From assembly GCF_025950085.1 (NCBI RefSeq), contig NZ_JAPDDS010000005.1, positions 62,001 through 126,000 of the forward strand: a DNA stretch of 64,000 nt. The letters run 5' to 3'. The DNA comes from Luteolibacter flavescens. Lineage in GTDB: Bacteria; Verrucomicrobiota; Verrucomicrobiia; Verrucomicrobiales; Akkermansiaceae. Under the pieces are notes generated by a model. It was not told the DNA's origin and searched no databases. It worked only from the letters and a program-made list of their open reading frames with translations. Both the position numbers and the translations under genes were made by a program. This document shows positions 17,922 to 26,203 of the stretch, piece after piece; position 1 is the first letter of the stretch; each line of letters starts with the position of its first letter.

Positions 17922-19343
17922 TTACGCCCCGAACAAGCTCATCACGGGTTTGCCCTTTCCGTCCTCGGTGACGTAGAAGGGGCGCTTCTCGATGTCATAG
18001 ACCATCTTCGGGCTGATGCCCATCGCGGTGAAGATGGTGGCGTGGAGGTCGGTGATATTCACCGGGTCCTTCACGGCGACCAGCGGGCGCTCGTCCGCGG
18101 TCGCGCCGTGGATGTGGCCCTTCTTCACGCCGCCGCCAAACATGACGACGGACGAGCCGCCGGTGAAGTGGCGGTGCAGGCCGTAGTGGGTGGCATTCTC
18201 CAGCGTGTCGGACTTCACCGTGGCCTGGTCCTTCGCCTCGGAGCCGGGGACGCCCTCGATCATCATGTCGCGGCTGAATTCCGTGGCGATGATGACCAGC
18301 GTGCGGTCCAGCATCTTCCGTTCCTCAAGGTCGCGGATCAGGCGGGCGATGGGGCGGTCGATTTCCTGCTTCAGGCGGACGGTGGTCTCGTGGCCGTTCT
18401 CGTGGGTGTCCCAGTGGAGGAAGGGGACATACTCGGTGGTCACCTCGATGAAGCGGGCACCGGCTTCCGCCATGCGGCGGGCGAGCAGGCAGCCGCGGCC
18501 GAAGCGGCCCGGGCCGTAGGCATCCAGCGTGGCCTTTGACTCGCGGGTCAGGTCGAAGGCTTCCTTCTCCTTCGAGCCGAGCAGGCGGTGGGCATTCTCC
18601 AGCGAGCGGAGCATGGACTCCTGCTGGTGGTCGCTCATGAAGTCGCGCTGCGGATTGGCATCCACGAGCTTGCGGTAGAGCTTGTAGCGGTTCGCGAAGC
18701 GACCGGCGTCCATGCCTTCCGGCGGGCGCACGGAGCGTGCGGCCTCGTCGGGGTAGGGGAGATTGAAGGGACCGTACTCCGCGCCGAAGAATCCGGCGGT
18801 GGTGAAGGCCTTCAGCTCCTCGCTCTCGCCGATGCCTTCCAGGCGCTGGCCGATATTCACGAAGGCAGGCATCACCGGATTCCGCGGGCCGAGCACGCGC
18901 GCCATCCATGCGCCGATGTGGGGCGCGGCGACGGTCTGCGGCGGCACGTAGCCGGTGTGCCAGTGGTACTGGTGGCGCGAGTGGAGGATGGAGCCCAGGT
19001 CGGGCTGCACGTGCGAGCGGATCACCGTGGCGCGGTCCATCAGCTTCGCGATTTCCTCGAGGCCCTTGCTGATCTTCAGACCGTCCACCGAGGTATCGAT
19101 CTCGGGGAAGGTGCTGAGGATCTTCTCGATGGGCAGGCCTTTCTCGTAGGGGCGGTAGCCCTTCGGGTCAAAGGTCTCCGGGGAGGCCATGCCGCCCGCC
19201 ATCCAGAGCAGGATGCAGCAGTCGGCGGTGGCCTTCGGATGGACGACCTCTTCATTGCCATAGGCGCGCGGCGCGCCGGACATGGCTGCTGCGAGGCTGG
19301 AGGCGGAGAGGGCCTTGAGGAACGTACGACGGGTATGGTCCAT
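17922..19343 (-). CDS. DUF1501 domain protein, Tat-exported
   Basis: 473 residues from the ATG at 19343. The N-terminus DHTRRTFLKALSASSLAAAM is a Tat signal (RRTFLK). The body follows the DUF1501 alkaline-phosphatase/sulfatase-like fold: CCILLWMAGGMASPETFDPK, the ARFIEVTTEYVPFLHWDTHENG histidine/aspartate region, TLVIIATEFSRD and the GGGVKKGHIHGATAD metal region near the C-terminus. DUF1501 genes in Planctomycetes and Verrucomicrobia almost always pair with a PSD1/DUF1553 cytochrome gene, and here that gene lies 50 bp upstream on the same strand. The activity is not established for the family; a periplasmic hydrolase acting on sulfated or complex polysaccharide is a common suggestion. Confidence 0.92.
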   Translation of the reverse strand: MDHTRRTFLKALSASSLAAAMSGAPRAYGNEEVVHPKATADCCILLWMAGGMASPETFDPKGYRPYEKGLPIEKILSTFPEIDTSVDGLKISKGLEEIAKLMDRATVIRSHVQPDLGSILHSRHQYHWHTGYVPPQTVAAPHIGAWMARVLGPRNPVMPAFVNIGQRLEGIGESEELKAFTTAGFFGAEYGPFNLPYPDEAARSVRPPEGMDAGRFANRYKLYRKLVDANPQRDFMSDHQQESMLRSLENAHRLLGSKEKEAFDLTRESKATLDAYGPGRFGRGCLLARRMAEAGARFIEVTTEYVPFLHWDTHENGHETTVRLKQEIDRPIARLIRDLEERKMLDRTLVIIATEFSRDMMIEGVPGSEAKDQATVKSDTLENATHYGLHRHFTGGSSVVMFGGGVKKGHIHGATADERPLVAVKDPVNITDLHATIFTAMGISPKMVYDIEKRPFYVTEDGKGKPVMSLFGA

Positions 19344-19393
19344 GGGAAACGTGGCAGGAAAGCAGGTGAGTGAATCGGGATCTGCCGACAGGG

Positions 19394-21823
19394 TCAGCGG
19401 ACGAATTGGAACTCCGGCAGGAGGATGACCATCCAGAGAAGGTCCTCGATGGCCTGTGTTGTCGGTTGCATGCCCAGCGTGCTGCCGAGCCCGTTCTTCT
19501 CCGAGGCGGTGGCACGGCGGCCGAGCGCACGCATGAAGACGTGGTCGATGAGCTCCGGCGTCGGCTTCCTCAGTGCGTGGAGGTCGGCGGCTCCCTTTTT
19601 CAGGAGGCCGGCGAGCTGCTCGCCATTGGCCAGGTCGATCGCTTCCAGCGTCGTGATATTGTCCGGACGCATGCTGACGATCTGCTCGCGGTTCGGGCGG
19701 CCGAGGGCGCGCATCAGCATGTCCGAGGGCACCAGCGAGGCGCGGACCATCGGCGCGGGCTCCGAGGAAAGCGGAGGCATCGCGGCGACGAAGCGGTCCC
19801 ACACTCCCGGATTTGCGAGCACCTGGGCTGGCTGCCAGTCCTGCGGAGCGCGGGCGAAGCGGCCCTTCTCATCCGGCAGGCTGGACGTCCATTTCCAGGA
19901 GGGGCCGCTGGCGATGGTCACGGGCTTGCCGTCCGGCATCTCGATGCGGCCTTCCAGCAGGAAGCCCGCGGGATTCGGGCCGCTGCCGCCATTGCGGACC
20001 ACGGCGAGGATGGAGTTCTTCCCGGCGCGGAGACCCTGCAGGTCCACGGACACACCGCGGGGGCCTTCCGGGTGGGCGGTCTCGCGGACCACGGAGCGGC
20101 CATTGATGAAGATCTCGGCCTCGTTGTCGGCGATGAAGACGGCCTTCGCCGCTGCCGGGGCGGAGGGCAGAGTGACCTCGGTGCCGAGCGTGATGGTGTG
20201 GCCGGAGGGCATGGACGCCGAGGCGGATGCCTGCGACCAGATCCAGCGGGCGGTGAGAGGGGCAGCACCCGCACCCTTGCCGCGCGGCACGGCGTCGCTC
20301 GCCTTGTCAGGCGCGGTGCCGGTGAGGGTCCACACGGCATCCACGAATTGCTCGGCGCTCATGCGCTTCGCCAGCGGGCCGCGGAAGACATTCTGGTCCG
20401 CATTCTCGGCGGTCACCACCGGCTGCGACTGGTAGATCTCCGAGGAGGCGATGAAGGCGAGCGCCTTCTTCAGGTCATAGCCATCCTCGGCGAAGCGCAC
20501 GGCCAGGAAGTCCAGCAGGTCCTCGTTCCACGGCTCGGTGTCCATGGCATCCACCGGGTGGACGATGCCGCGGCCCATCAGGCGGTGCCACAGGCGGTTG
20601 ACGATGGTGCGGGTGAAGCGGCCGTTCTCCGGGTGGGTCATCAGGCCGGCGAGCTGCTTCAGGCGCTCCGGCTGCGGTGCATTTGCATCCACTTCGCCGA
20701 GTTCCGGGAAGATCCAGCCGGGCTTGGCCATGCGGCCGGTCGGCTTGTCGCAGCGCGCGATTTCCAGCGGCTGCTCGGCGTAGATGGCGGCGAGTCCGTA
20801 GGCCTCGTCGAGCTTCCAGCGGTCCACGAAGCTGTCGTGGCACGAGGCGCACTTCATGTTCAGGCCGAGGAAGGTCTGAGAGACGGATTGCGAGAACTGG
20901 ATCTCGCGGACCTGCGAGGCATTCACGCTGCCGCGCCACTGGATGCCATCGATGAAGCCGCGCGATGCCGGTGTGGGCGGTGCGAGCAGCTCGCGGGCGA
21001 ATTCATCGTAGGGCTTGTTGGAGACCAGCGACTCGTAGAGCCAGCCGGTGATGGGCGAGCGGCCGCCATCGATGTAGCCGGTGCCCTGGTAATCATTCCG
21101 CAGCAGGTCATTCCAGAAGCTCAGCCAGTGCTCCGCGTAGTCCGTGTCGCGGGCGAGCGTGGACTCGATGAGCTTCGCACGCTTGTCCGGCGCCTTGTCC
21201 GCCACGAAGGCATCGATGGCCTCCGGGGTGGGCAGCAGTCCGGTGAAGTCGAGCGTGATGCGGCGGATGAAGGCGGCATCGCCCAGCGGCTGCGGGCGCG
21301 TCACCTTCTTGTTCACGAAGTAGGCGTCGATCAACCGGTCGACCGGGTGCTCGCGGCCATCGGCCACCGCGGGCAACTCCGGGTGGCGCGGCTTCAAGGG
21401 CGGCTCGTAGGACTGCTCGCCGAAGCTGAAGCCCGGCTGCCATTTCATCCCCTCGTCGATCCACTGCCTGAGGATCTCGGCCTGGTCCGCAGGGACACGC
21501 GGTCCCTTGGGAGGCATCCTCTCCACCTTGTCGTCGGTGAGGATGCTCTCCAGCAAGAGACTTTCGTGGGCCTTGCCCGGCTCGACGATCGCGCCGTTCT
21601 CAGACCCCTCGAGCAGCGTCTCCCGCGTGTTCATGGAGAGGCCGCCTTTCTTGGCTCCCTCCATGTGGCACTTGGAGCAGTGCTCCTTCAGGATGGGGAC
21701 CACCTGATGGGCGAAGTCCACCTCCGCACTGGCGGTGACGGGTGCCAGCAGGAGCAGGGGCAGAAGACGGGGCAGAAGGGACAAGTCCTCCCGCACGGGG
21801 GCTGTTTTGACAGACCGTGGCAT
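19394..21823 (-). CDS. PSD1 planctomycete cytochrome protein (DUF1549/DUF1553) with beta-sandwich insertion
   Basis: 809 residues, secreted (hydrophobic leader to about residue 32). An N-terminal planctomycete cytochrome c domain carries CSKCH (residues 49-53) and a PPKGPR distal loop. DUF1549 runs ~155-365 and has a second haem motif, CASCH at 325-329. DUF1553 starts near 385 (GRFTRTIVNRLWHRLMGRGIV). From ~522 to ~685 DUF1553 is interrupted by a beta-sandwich (AVFIADNEAEIFINGRSV), after which DUF1553 resumes to the end (MLMRALGRPNREQIVS). The inserted module resembles residues 241-390 of the protein encoded just upstream. By family knowledge it is an exported c-type cytochrome oxidoreductase working with DUF1501. 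The start at 21823 lies 46 bp after the upstream stop. Confidence 0.92.
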   Translation of the reverse strand: MPRSVKTAPVREDLSLLPRLLPLLLLAPVTASAEVDFAHQVVPILKEHCSKCHMEGAKKGGLSMNTRETLLEGSENGAIVEPGKAHESLLLESILTDDKVERMPPKGPRVPADQAEILRQWIDEGMKWQPGFSFGEQSYEPPLKPRHPELPAVADGREHPVDRLIDAYFVNKKVTRPQPLGDAAFIRRITLDFTGLLPTPEAIDAFVADKAPDKRAKLIESTLARDTDYAEHWLSFWNDLLRNDYQGTGYIDGGRSPITGWLYESLVSNKPYDEFARELLAPPTPASRGFIDGIQWRGSVNASQVREIQFSQSVSQTFLGLNMKCASCHDSFVDRWKLDEAYGLAAIYAEQPLEIARCDKPTGRMAKPGWIFPELGEVDANAPQPERLKQLAGLMTHPENGRFTRTIVNRLWHRLMGRGIVHPVDAMDTEPWNEDLLDFLAVRFAEDGYDLKKALAFIASSEIYQSQPVVTAENADQNVFRGPLAKRMSAEQFVDAVWTLTGTAPDKASDAVPRGKGAGAAPLTARWIWSQASASASMPSGHTITLGTEVTLPSAPAAAKAVFIADNEAEIFINGRSVVRETAHPEGPRGVSVDLQGLRAGKNSILAVVRNGGSGPNPAGFLLEGRIEMPDGKPVTIASGPSWKWTSSLPDEKGRFARAPQDWQPAQVLANPGVWDRFVAAMPPLSSEPAPMVRASLVPSDMLMRALGRPNREQIVSMRPDNITTLEAIDLANGEQLAGLLKKGAADLHALRKPTPELIDHVFMRALGRRATASEKNGLGSTLGMQPTTQAIEDLLWMVILLPEFQFVR

Positions 21824-21869
21824 GACGAGCCGGATGATAGTGGTGTGTTCTAAAGGGGAATTCTTCGGA

Positions 21870-24800
21870 TTACTTCGCTAGGAGGTAGGCGAGGAGGTCC
21901 TTCAGTTCTTCCGGGTTGAGGCGATTGATCAGGCCTGCAGGCATCGGGGATACCGGCGAGGGCTTGATGTCCTTGATCTGGCTGCGCTCGATCTCGCTCG
22001 TGGAGCTGAAGTCGAACGGGCTGGTGGCGATGATCCAGTGCTCGTCCTTCTCCTCGATCAGCTTGCCGACGACCTGCGAGCCGTCGTGCTTGATGATGGT
22101 GTCGAAGGCATACTGGTCGGAGACGACCAGGCTGGGCTCCAGGATGGACTCGGCGAGGTCCTTCACCGAGAAGCGTCCGCCCACGGCGGTGAGGTCGGGA
22201 CCCGCGGAGCCGCCCTCGCCATCGAAGCGGTGGCATGCGGCGCAGAGCGATGCCTGATACATCTTCTTGCCGTTCTCCTTGTCGCGGCCTTCGAGGCCGT
22301 CGGCAGCGAGCTTTTCGATCTCGGCCACGGTCCACTCACGGCCCGGACCCTGCACGGGCGGCAGGTTGGCAAGCGGGTTCGCGGTGACCACGGGTGCCAT
22401 CTTCTCGATCCACTCGCGCTCTTCCGGCGTGGCGCTTTCCAGCGTCTGCTTGCGCAGGTCCTGGATGAAGCCGGCATAGCTGGCACCGCCGCTCTTTTCG
22501 ACCAGGCGGCCGAACCATGCGAAGAAGCGCTTGCGCTCGTCCTGGCTCCACGGGCCCTTCACCACACGCAGGCAATACATGTAGTGGATGACCTGTGCGG
22601 GCGGCAGGTTGTTGATCATCTTCTCGACGTCGGCACCGTACTGCGTGTTGCGCTTGGCGACCTCGAGCCAGTCAGGGGCGGGCGAGGGGCCGGTGGTGTC
22701 CATCAGCGCCAGCGTGCGGCCGACGATGCCGGGAGCCTGCAGGTAGCTGAGCATGCGGCAGAGCTCGCGGTCCACGTCGGCTTGGTTCGACGGGAAGGCG
22801 GTGTCGATCTTGGCGAGCATCTTGGTGCGCTCGTCGGCGGTCGGCTCGCCATGGCGGGCGAAGGCGAGGCCGGCGGCACGCAGCCAGTTGATCTTCTGCT
22901 GGGTGTCCAGCTTCGTCCAGTCGAGGCCAAGCAGGGCGTCGAGCGCGATGCCGCGCTGCGCTGCGGTGCCGGTGCGGGCGAGGGCCATGGAGCCGCCAAT
23001 CACCTTCCAGGCATCCTTTTCCCCGGCGAGCTTCTGGGCGATGGGGCCGGCACCGACGTGTTCGATCGCGGTGCGGGAGTTGAAGCGCTCCACGCGGTCC
23101 TTCGAGCCGAGGCCTTCCCAGGCGCCTTCCTTCGGTGCGAGCTCGGCTTCCTTCGCGGCGTAGGCCACGGGGGCGACAGGCTCGGTGCCGGTGTAGGTGA
23201 CGCGCCAGAGGGCGGATGCCGTGCGGCGGCCGCCGGTCATGAAGTACATCGCGCCGTCCTTGCCGATGGCGGCGTCGGTCAGCGGCAAGCCGGAGCCGGC
23301 GAGGAATTCCTCACGCTCGGTCTTGTACGTCGCGCCGTCCGGGGTGAGGTGGATGGCGTGGATGGTGGCGTAGGTCCAGTCGAAGGCGTAGAGCGCGCGC
23401 TGGTACTTCGCGGGGAATTTCGCGTCCTTGCCGGCGAGCATGCCGGTGGGGGAGCCGGGTCCCAGCTCGACCAGAGGAGGCATGCTGTCCTCGTAGTAGG
23501 CGGGCCATGGGCCGGTGCCGTGGCGCCAGCCGTACTCGGCTCCGGGGACGATCTGGCCGATGCGGGTGGGGCGATACCACGGCATGCCGAGGTCCCACTC
23601 CATGTCGGAATCGTAGCCGAAGAGGTCGCCCTTGTCATTGAAGGCGATGTCATAGGTATTCCGCATGCCCATGCCGACGAGCGTCCAATTCGAGCCGTCC
23701 AGATCGCAGCGTGCGACCCAGCCGCCTGGGGCGAAGCGGTCCTGTGCGTGGCCGCGGGCGTCGGGACGGCGTGGCAGGAGCTGGTCTTCCTTCCAGACCT
23801 TCGGGACCATCGAGCCCTTCATTTCCGGCAGGTCGGTGAAGTTGCCTGCGACGAAGTAGATGTATTTGCCATCCGGCGAGGGGACCAGCGCATGCGGGCC
23901 GTGCTCGCCATTGCCGCCCACGGTCAGGACGCGCTCGGCCTTGTCCGGCTCGCCATCGCGGTCGGTGTCGATGACGCGATAGACACCGGCAGGCTCGGGG
24001 CCTTCATTCACGGTGACCCAGAGGACACCCTGGTGCCACAGCAGGCCGTGTGCACCCGCGAGCGGGATGGAGGTCGGCGTGACGATGGTCTCCTGGTCCG
24101 GAGTGGCGGCCGGGGTGACGCGGTAGATCTTGCCATACTGGTCGGCGCAGAGCAGGCGGCCCGAGCCATCGATGGTCATGGCCACCCAGGATCCCTGCAC
24201 GTTCGGCACCTGATAGAGGCGCTCCAGCTTGAAGCCGGGGAGAAGCTGATACTTGTCGGTGACATCGACGGGGATGGCGCCGCCCTCGGGGTCCGGCTGG
24301 ATGACCATGCCCCACGGGCTGTCGCCCATCTTCGCGACCACGGTGGCTGGCTTCCAGTCGCGCGGGGTGAAGCGTGGCTCCTGCCATCCGCGCGGGGCCT
24401 CGAGCGAGGTGACCCACTTGTCATCGGAGACGATCCATGCCTTGCGTCCGCCCTTCACGGTGGCGGAGAAGCGCAGTGCCATGCCGGCGCTGCCGTCCTG
24501 GTTGCGGCCTTCCACGGCGATCACGTTGCGTCCGCCCTGCACGAGGTGCTGGGTGACGTCGTGGTTCGCGGGGGAGCCCCACTCGCTCGTCCAGCCGAGG
24601 TCCTTGCCATTGATCCAGACGCGCTGCCAGTTGTCGCAGGTGACGGCGAGCGATGCCGAGATGACATCGCGCGGCAGGGCGAATTCGCGGCGGAAGTGGA
24701 CCTTCTGGTTTGCGCCGGGATTCGCATTCTCCCAGATCCAGGAGATGTCCGGCTCGACGGCTTTGGCTGCATTCGCCTTGGCCGGTGCCGCGACGGGTGC

Positions 24801-25466
24801 GGGCTTGAAGGTGCGGATGCGCAGGCCCTTGAACTCCGCCTTCATCGAAGGACCGGCGTGGACCTGCAGCGCGAGCACGCCTTTCAGCGAGCGCTTCGCC
24901 GCATCCACGTCGCGGATCTCGGCGACGGGCTTGTCATTGATGTAATGGGTGACGGTGTCTCCCTTCGCCACGATGCGATAGGTATTCCACTCGGAGAGGG
25001 TGGTCGCCGGACGCTGGAGCGAGCCGGTCACCTTCGGCTTGTCGGCCAAGTCCACCTTCTGTCCGCTTTCGCAGGCGATGCCGCGGCCCTGCTCTTCATA
25101 GAGCATACCGAGGTACTGCGGCGCGGGGTGCAGGTCCATCTGGTATCCACCCACGGACCACTGTTTCGGATCGATGATGCGGCTGCGGTACTGCACGCCG
25201 GAATTGTTATCTCCGGTGACGCGTGCCTGGTACTCGAACTCGAAGTCGGCGACATCGCCACCTTCCCAGATGAGGAAGGAGTTCGCGCCGATCTTGCGGT
25301 CACCATCATTGGTCTCACCGGTGAGCACGCCGCCTTCGACACGCCACAGGCGCGGGTCGCCGGACCAGCCATCCAGATTGCGACCATTGAAGATCGGCTT
25401 CCACTCCTGACCATGGAGTGAAGTGGCGACGAAAAACAGGGAGAGTGTGGATACGAATCGTTGCAT
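21870..25466 (-). CDS. DUF1080 domain fused to PVC-type dehydrogenase propeller and c-type cytochrome
   Basis: 1198 residues. Signal peptide 1-20 (TSLHGQ). DUF1080 / 3-keto-disaccharide hydrolase domain ~22-220 (FNGRNLDGWSGD, SGVQYRSRI). Beta-sandwich ~241-390. A PVC-type sorbosone-dehydrogenase-like beta-propeller runs from ~405 (LLPGFKLERLYQVP) to ~760. A helical HEAT-like region follows, and the C-terminus is the PVC haem-binding domain with CAACH (C1075, C1078, H1079), QVVGKLIEEKDEHW and a final Lys-rich tail. This combines carbohydrate cleavage, oxidation and electron transfer in one periplasmic polypeptide. It is followed 46 bp later by the PSD1 gene and then DUF1501. Family functions are known only in part; the fused order is what the sequence shows. 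Confidence 0.92.
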   Translation of the reverse strand: MQRFVSTLSLFFVATSLHGQEWKPIFNGRNLDGWSGDPRLWRVEGGVLTGETNDGDRKIGANSFLIWEGGDVADFEFEYQARVTGDNNSGVQYRSRIIDPKQWSVGGYQMDLHPAPQYLGMLYEEQGRGIACESGQKVDLADKPKVTGSLQRPATTLSEWNTYRIVAKGDTVTHYINDKPVAEIRDVDAAKRSLKGVLALQVHAGPSMKAEFKGLRIRTFKPAPVAAPAKANAAKAVEPDISWIWENANPGANQKVHFRREFALPRDVISASLAVTCDNWQRVWINGKDLGWTSEWGSPANHDVTQHLVQGGRNVIAVEGRNQDGSAGMALRFSATVKGGRKAWIVSDDKWVTSLEAPRGWQEPRFTPRDWKPATVVAKMGDSPWGMVIQPDPEGGAIPVDVTDKYQLLPGFKLERLYQVPNVQGSWVAMTIDGSGRLLCADQYGKIYRVTPAATPDQETIVTPTSIPLAGAHGLLWHQGVLWVTVNEGPEPAGVYRVIDTDRDGEPDKAERVLTVGGNGEHGPHALVPSPDGKYIYFVAGNFTDLPEMKGSMVPKVWKEDQLLPRRPDARGHAQDRFAPGGWVARCDLDGSNWTLVGMGMRNTYDIAFNDKGDLFGYDSDMEWDLGMPWYRPTRIGQIVPGAEYGWRHGTGPWPAYYEDSMPPLVELGPGSPTGMLAGKDAKFPAKYQRALYAFDWTYATIHAIHLTPDGATYKTEREEFLAGSGLPLTDAAIGKDGAMYFMTGGRRTASALWRVTYTGTEPVAPVAYAAKEAELAPKEGAWEGLGSKDRVERFNSRTAIEHVGAGPIAQKLAGEKDAWKVIGGSMALARTGTAAQRGIALDALLGLDWTKLDTQQKINWLRAAGLAFARHGEPTADERTKMLAKIDTAFPSNQADVDRELCRMLSYLQAPGIVGRTLALMDTTGPSPAPDWLEVAKRNTQYGADVEKMINNLPPAQVIHYMYCLRVVKGPWSQDERKRFFAWFGRLVEKSGGASYAGFIQDLRKQTLESATPEEREWIEKMAPVVTANPLANLPPVQGPGREWTVAEIEKLAADGLEGRDKENGKKMYQASLCAACHRFDGEGGSAGPDLTAVGGRFSVKDLAESILEPSLVVSDQYAFDTIIKHDGSQVVGKLIEEKDEHWIIATSPFDFSSTSEIERSQIKDIKPSPVSPMPAGLINRLNPEELKDLLAYLLAK

Positions 25467-25495
25467 GAGACGGGTGAGACAGAGAACGGAGCAAG

Positions 25496-26191
25496 TTAAG
25501 GATTCTTTCCAGATGTCGTGCGATGATCTGGAAAACCGAGCACGCGCGGTGTGCGGCTGCCACCTTCATTGATGACGAAGAGAAGCGTGCGGGCTGCGGG
25601 ATCGTGATTCCACTGGGTCTCGCAGAGAGGGTAGTTCGCTTCCTTGCCGGGGATGCGGAAGTTGAGGCTCACATGATAGGGCTCCACCGCGGAAGCGGGC
25701 GCATCGGTGATGACCTTCGAGCGAGCCTTCAGGACGAGCTTCTGCTTGCCCACGGTACCGGCCACGTCATTTGGCGTGAGATTGAACCACTGCATCTGGC
25801 CGGCCTTGAAGCGCTCCGCGGTCGCATCGATGATCTGCATGCGCACCGGCACGGTCTTGTTCGTCGGGTCCGGGCTGAGCACGAGGTAGAAGTCACCCAC
25901 GGTCTCCGCGACGGTGGCGGACGGTGCACCCGCGGGCACGGGCTGATCCTTTGCCGGGGCAGCGGTCAGCATGCGGAGAGTGATGGCACCGGACGGGACC
26001 TCATAGACCTTCGAGAGATTCATCCGTGGCAGCTCCACCTCGGTGGCGGCGGTGCCGTCGTGAAGGAAGAGGGTCTCGGGATCGGACGCTGCCGCGCCCA
26101 AGAAAAGGACACGGCAGGTTCGTTCGCCCTTCTTTTCCTGGGCGGAGAGAGACAGCGGAAGGAGGCAGCAGATAAAGGCGAGGATTCGCAT
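25496..26191 (-). CDS. Secreted hypothetical protein
   Basis: 231 residues with a signal peptide (MRILAFICCLLPLSLSAQ). The mature part is beta-rich with alternating hydrophobics (CRVLFLGAA, DFYLVLSP, VPVRMQIIDA) and a VGKQKLVLKARSKVI segment; no enzyme motif or metal cluster is seen. It lies 29 bp upstream of the DUF1080/cytochrome gene and 12 bp downstream of the pseudopilin-like gene on the same strand, so it is probably co-transcribed with both. The spacing suggests a structural or surface role linked to the pseudopilin-like protein, but this is inference only. I do not recognise the family. Confidence 0.75.
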   Translation of the reverse strand: MRILAFICCLLPLSLSAQEKKGERTCRVLFLGAAASDPETLFLHDGTAATEVELPRMNLSKVYEVPSGAITLRMLTAAPAKDQPVPAGAPSATVAETVGDFYLVLSPDPTNKTVPVRMQIIDATAERFKAGQMQWFNLTPNDVAGTVGKQKLVLKARSKVITDAPASAVEPYHVSLNFRIPGKEANYPLCETQWNHDPAARTLLFVINEGGSRTPRVLGFPDHRTTSGKNP

Positions 26192-26203
26192 GGGAACAAT
26201 CTG

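Noticed and set aside
22038-25421. 1127-codon open frame opposite the DUF1080/cytochrome gene
   Set aside because: Antisense shadow of a gene with clear domains on the minus strand.
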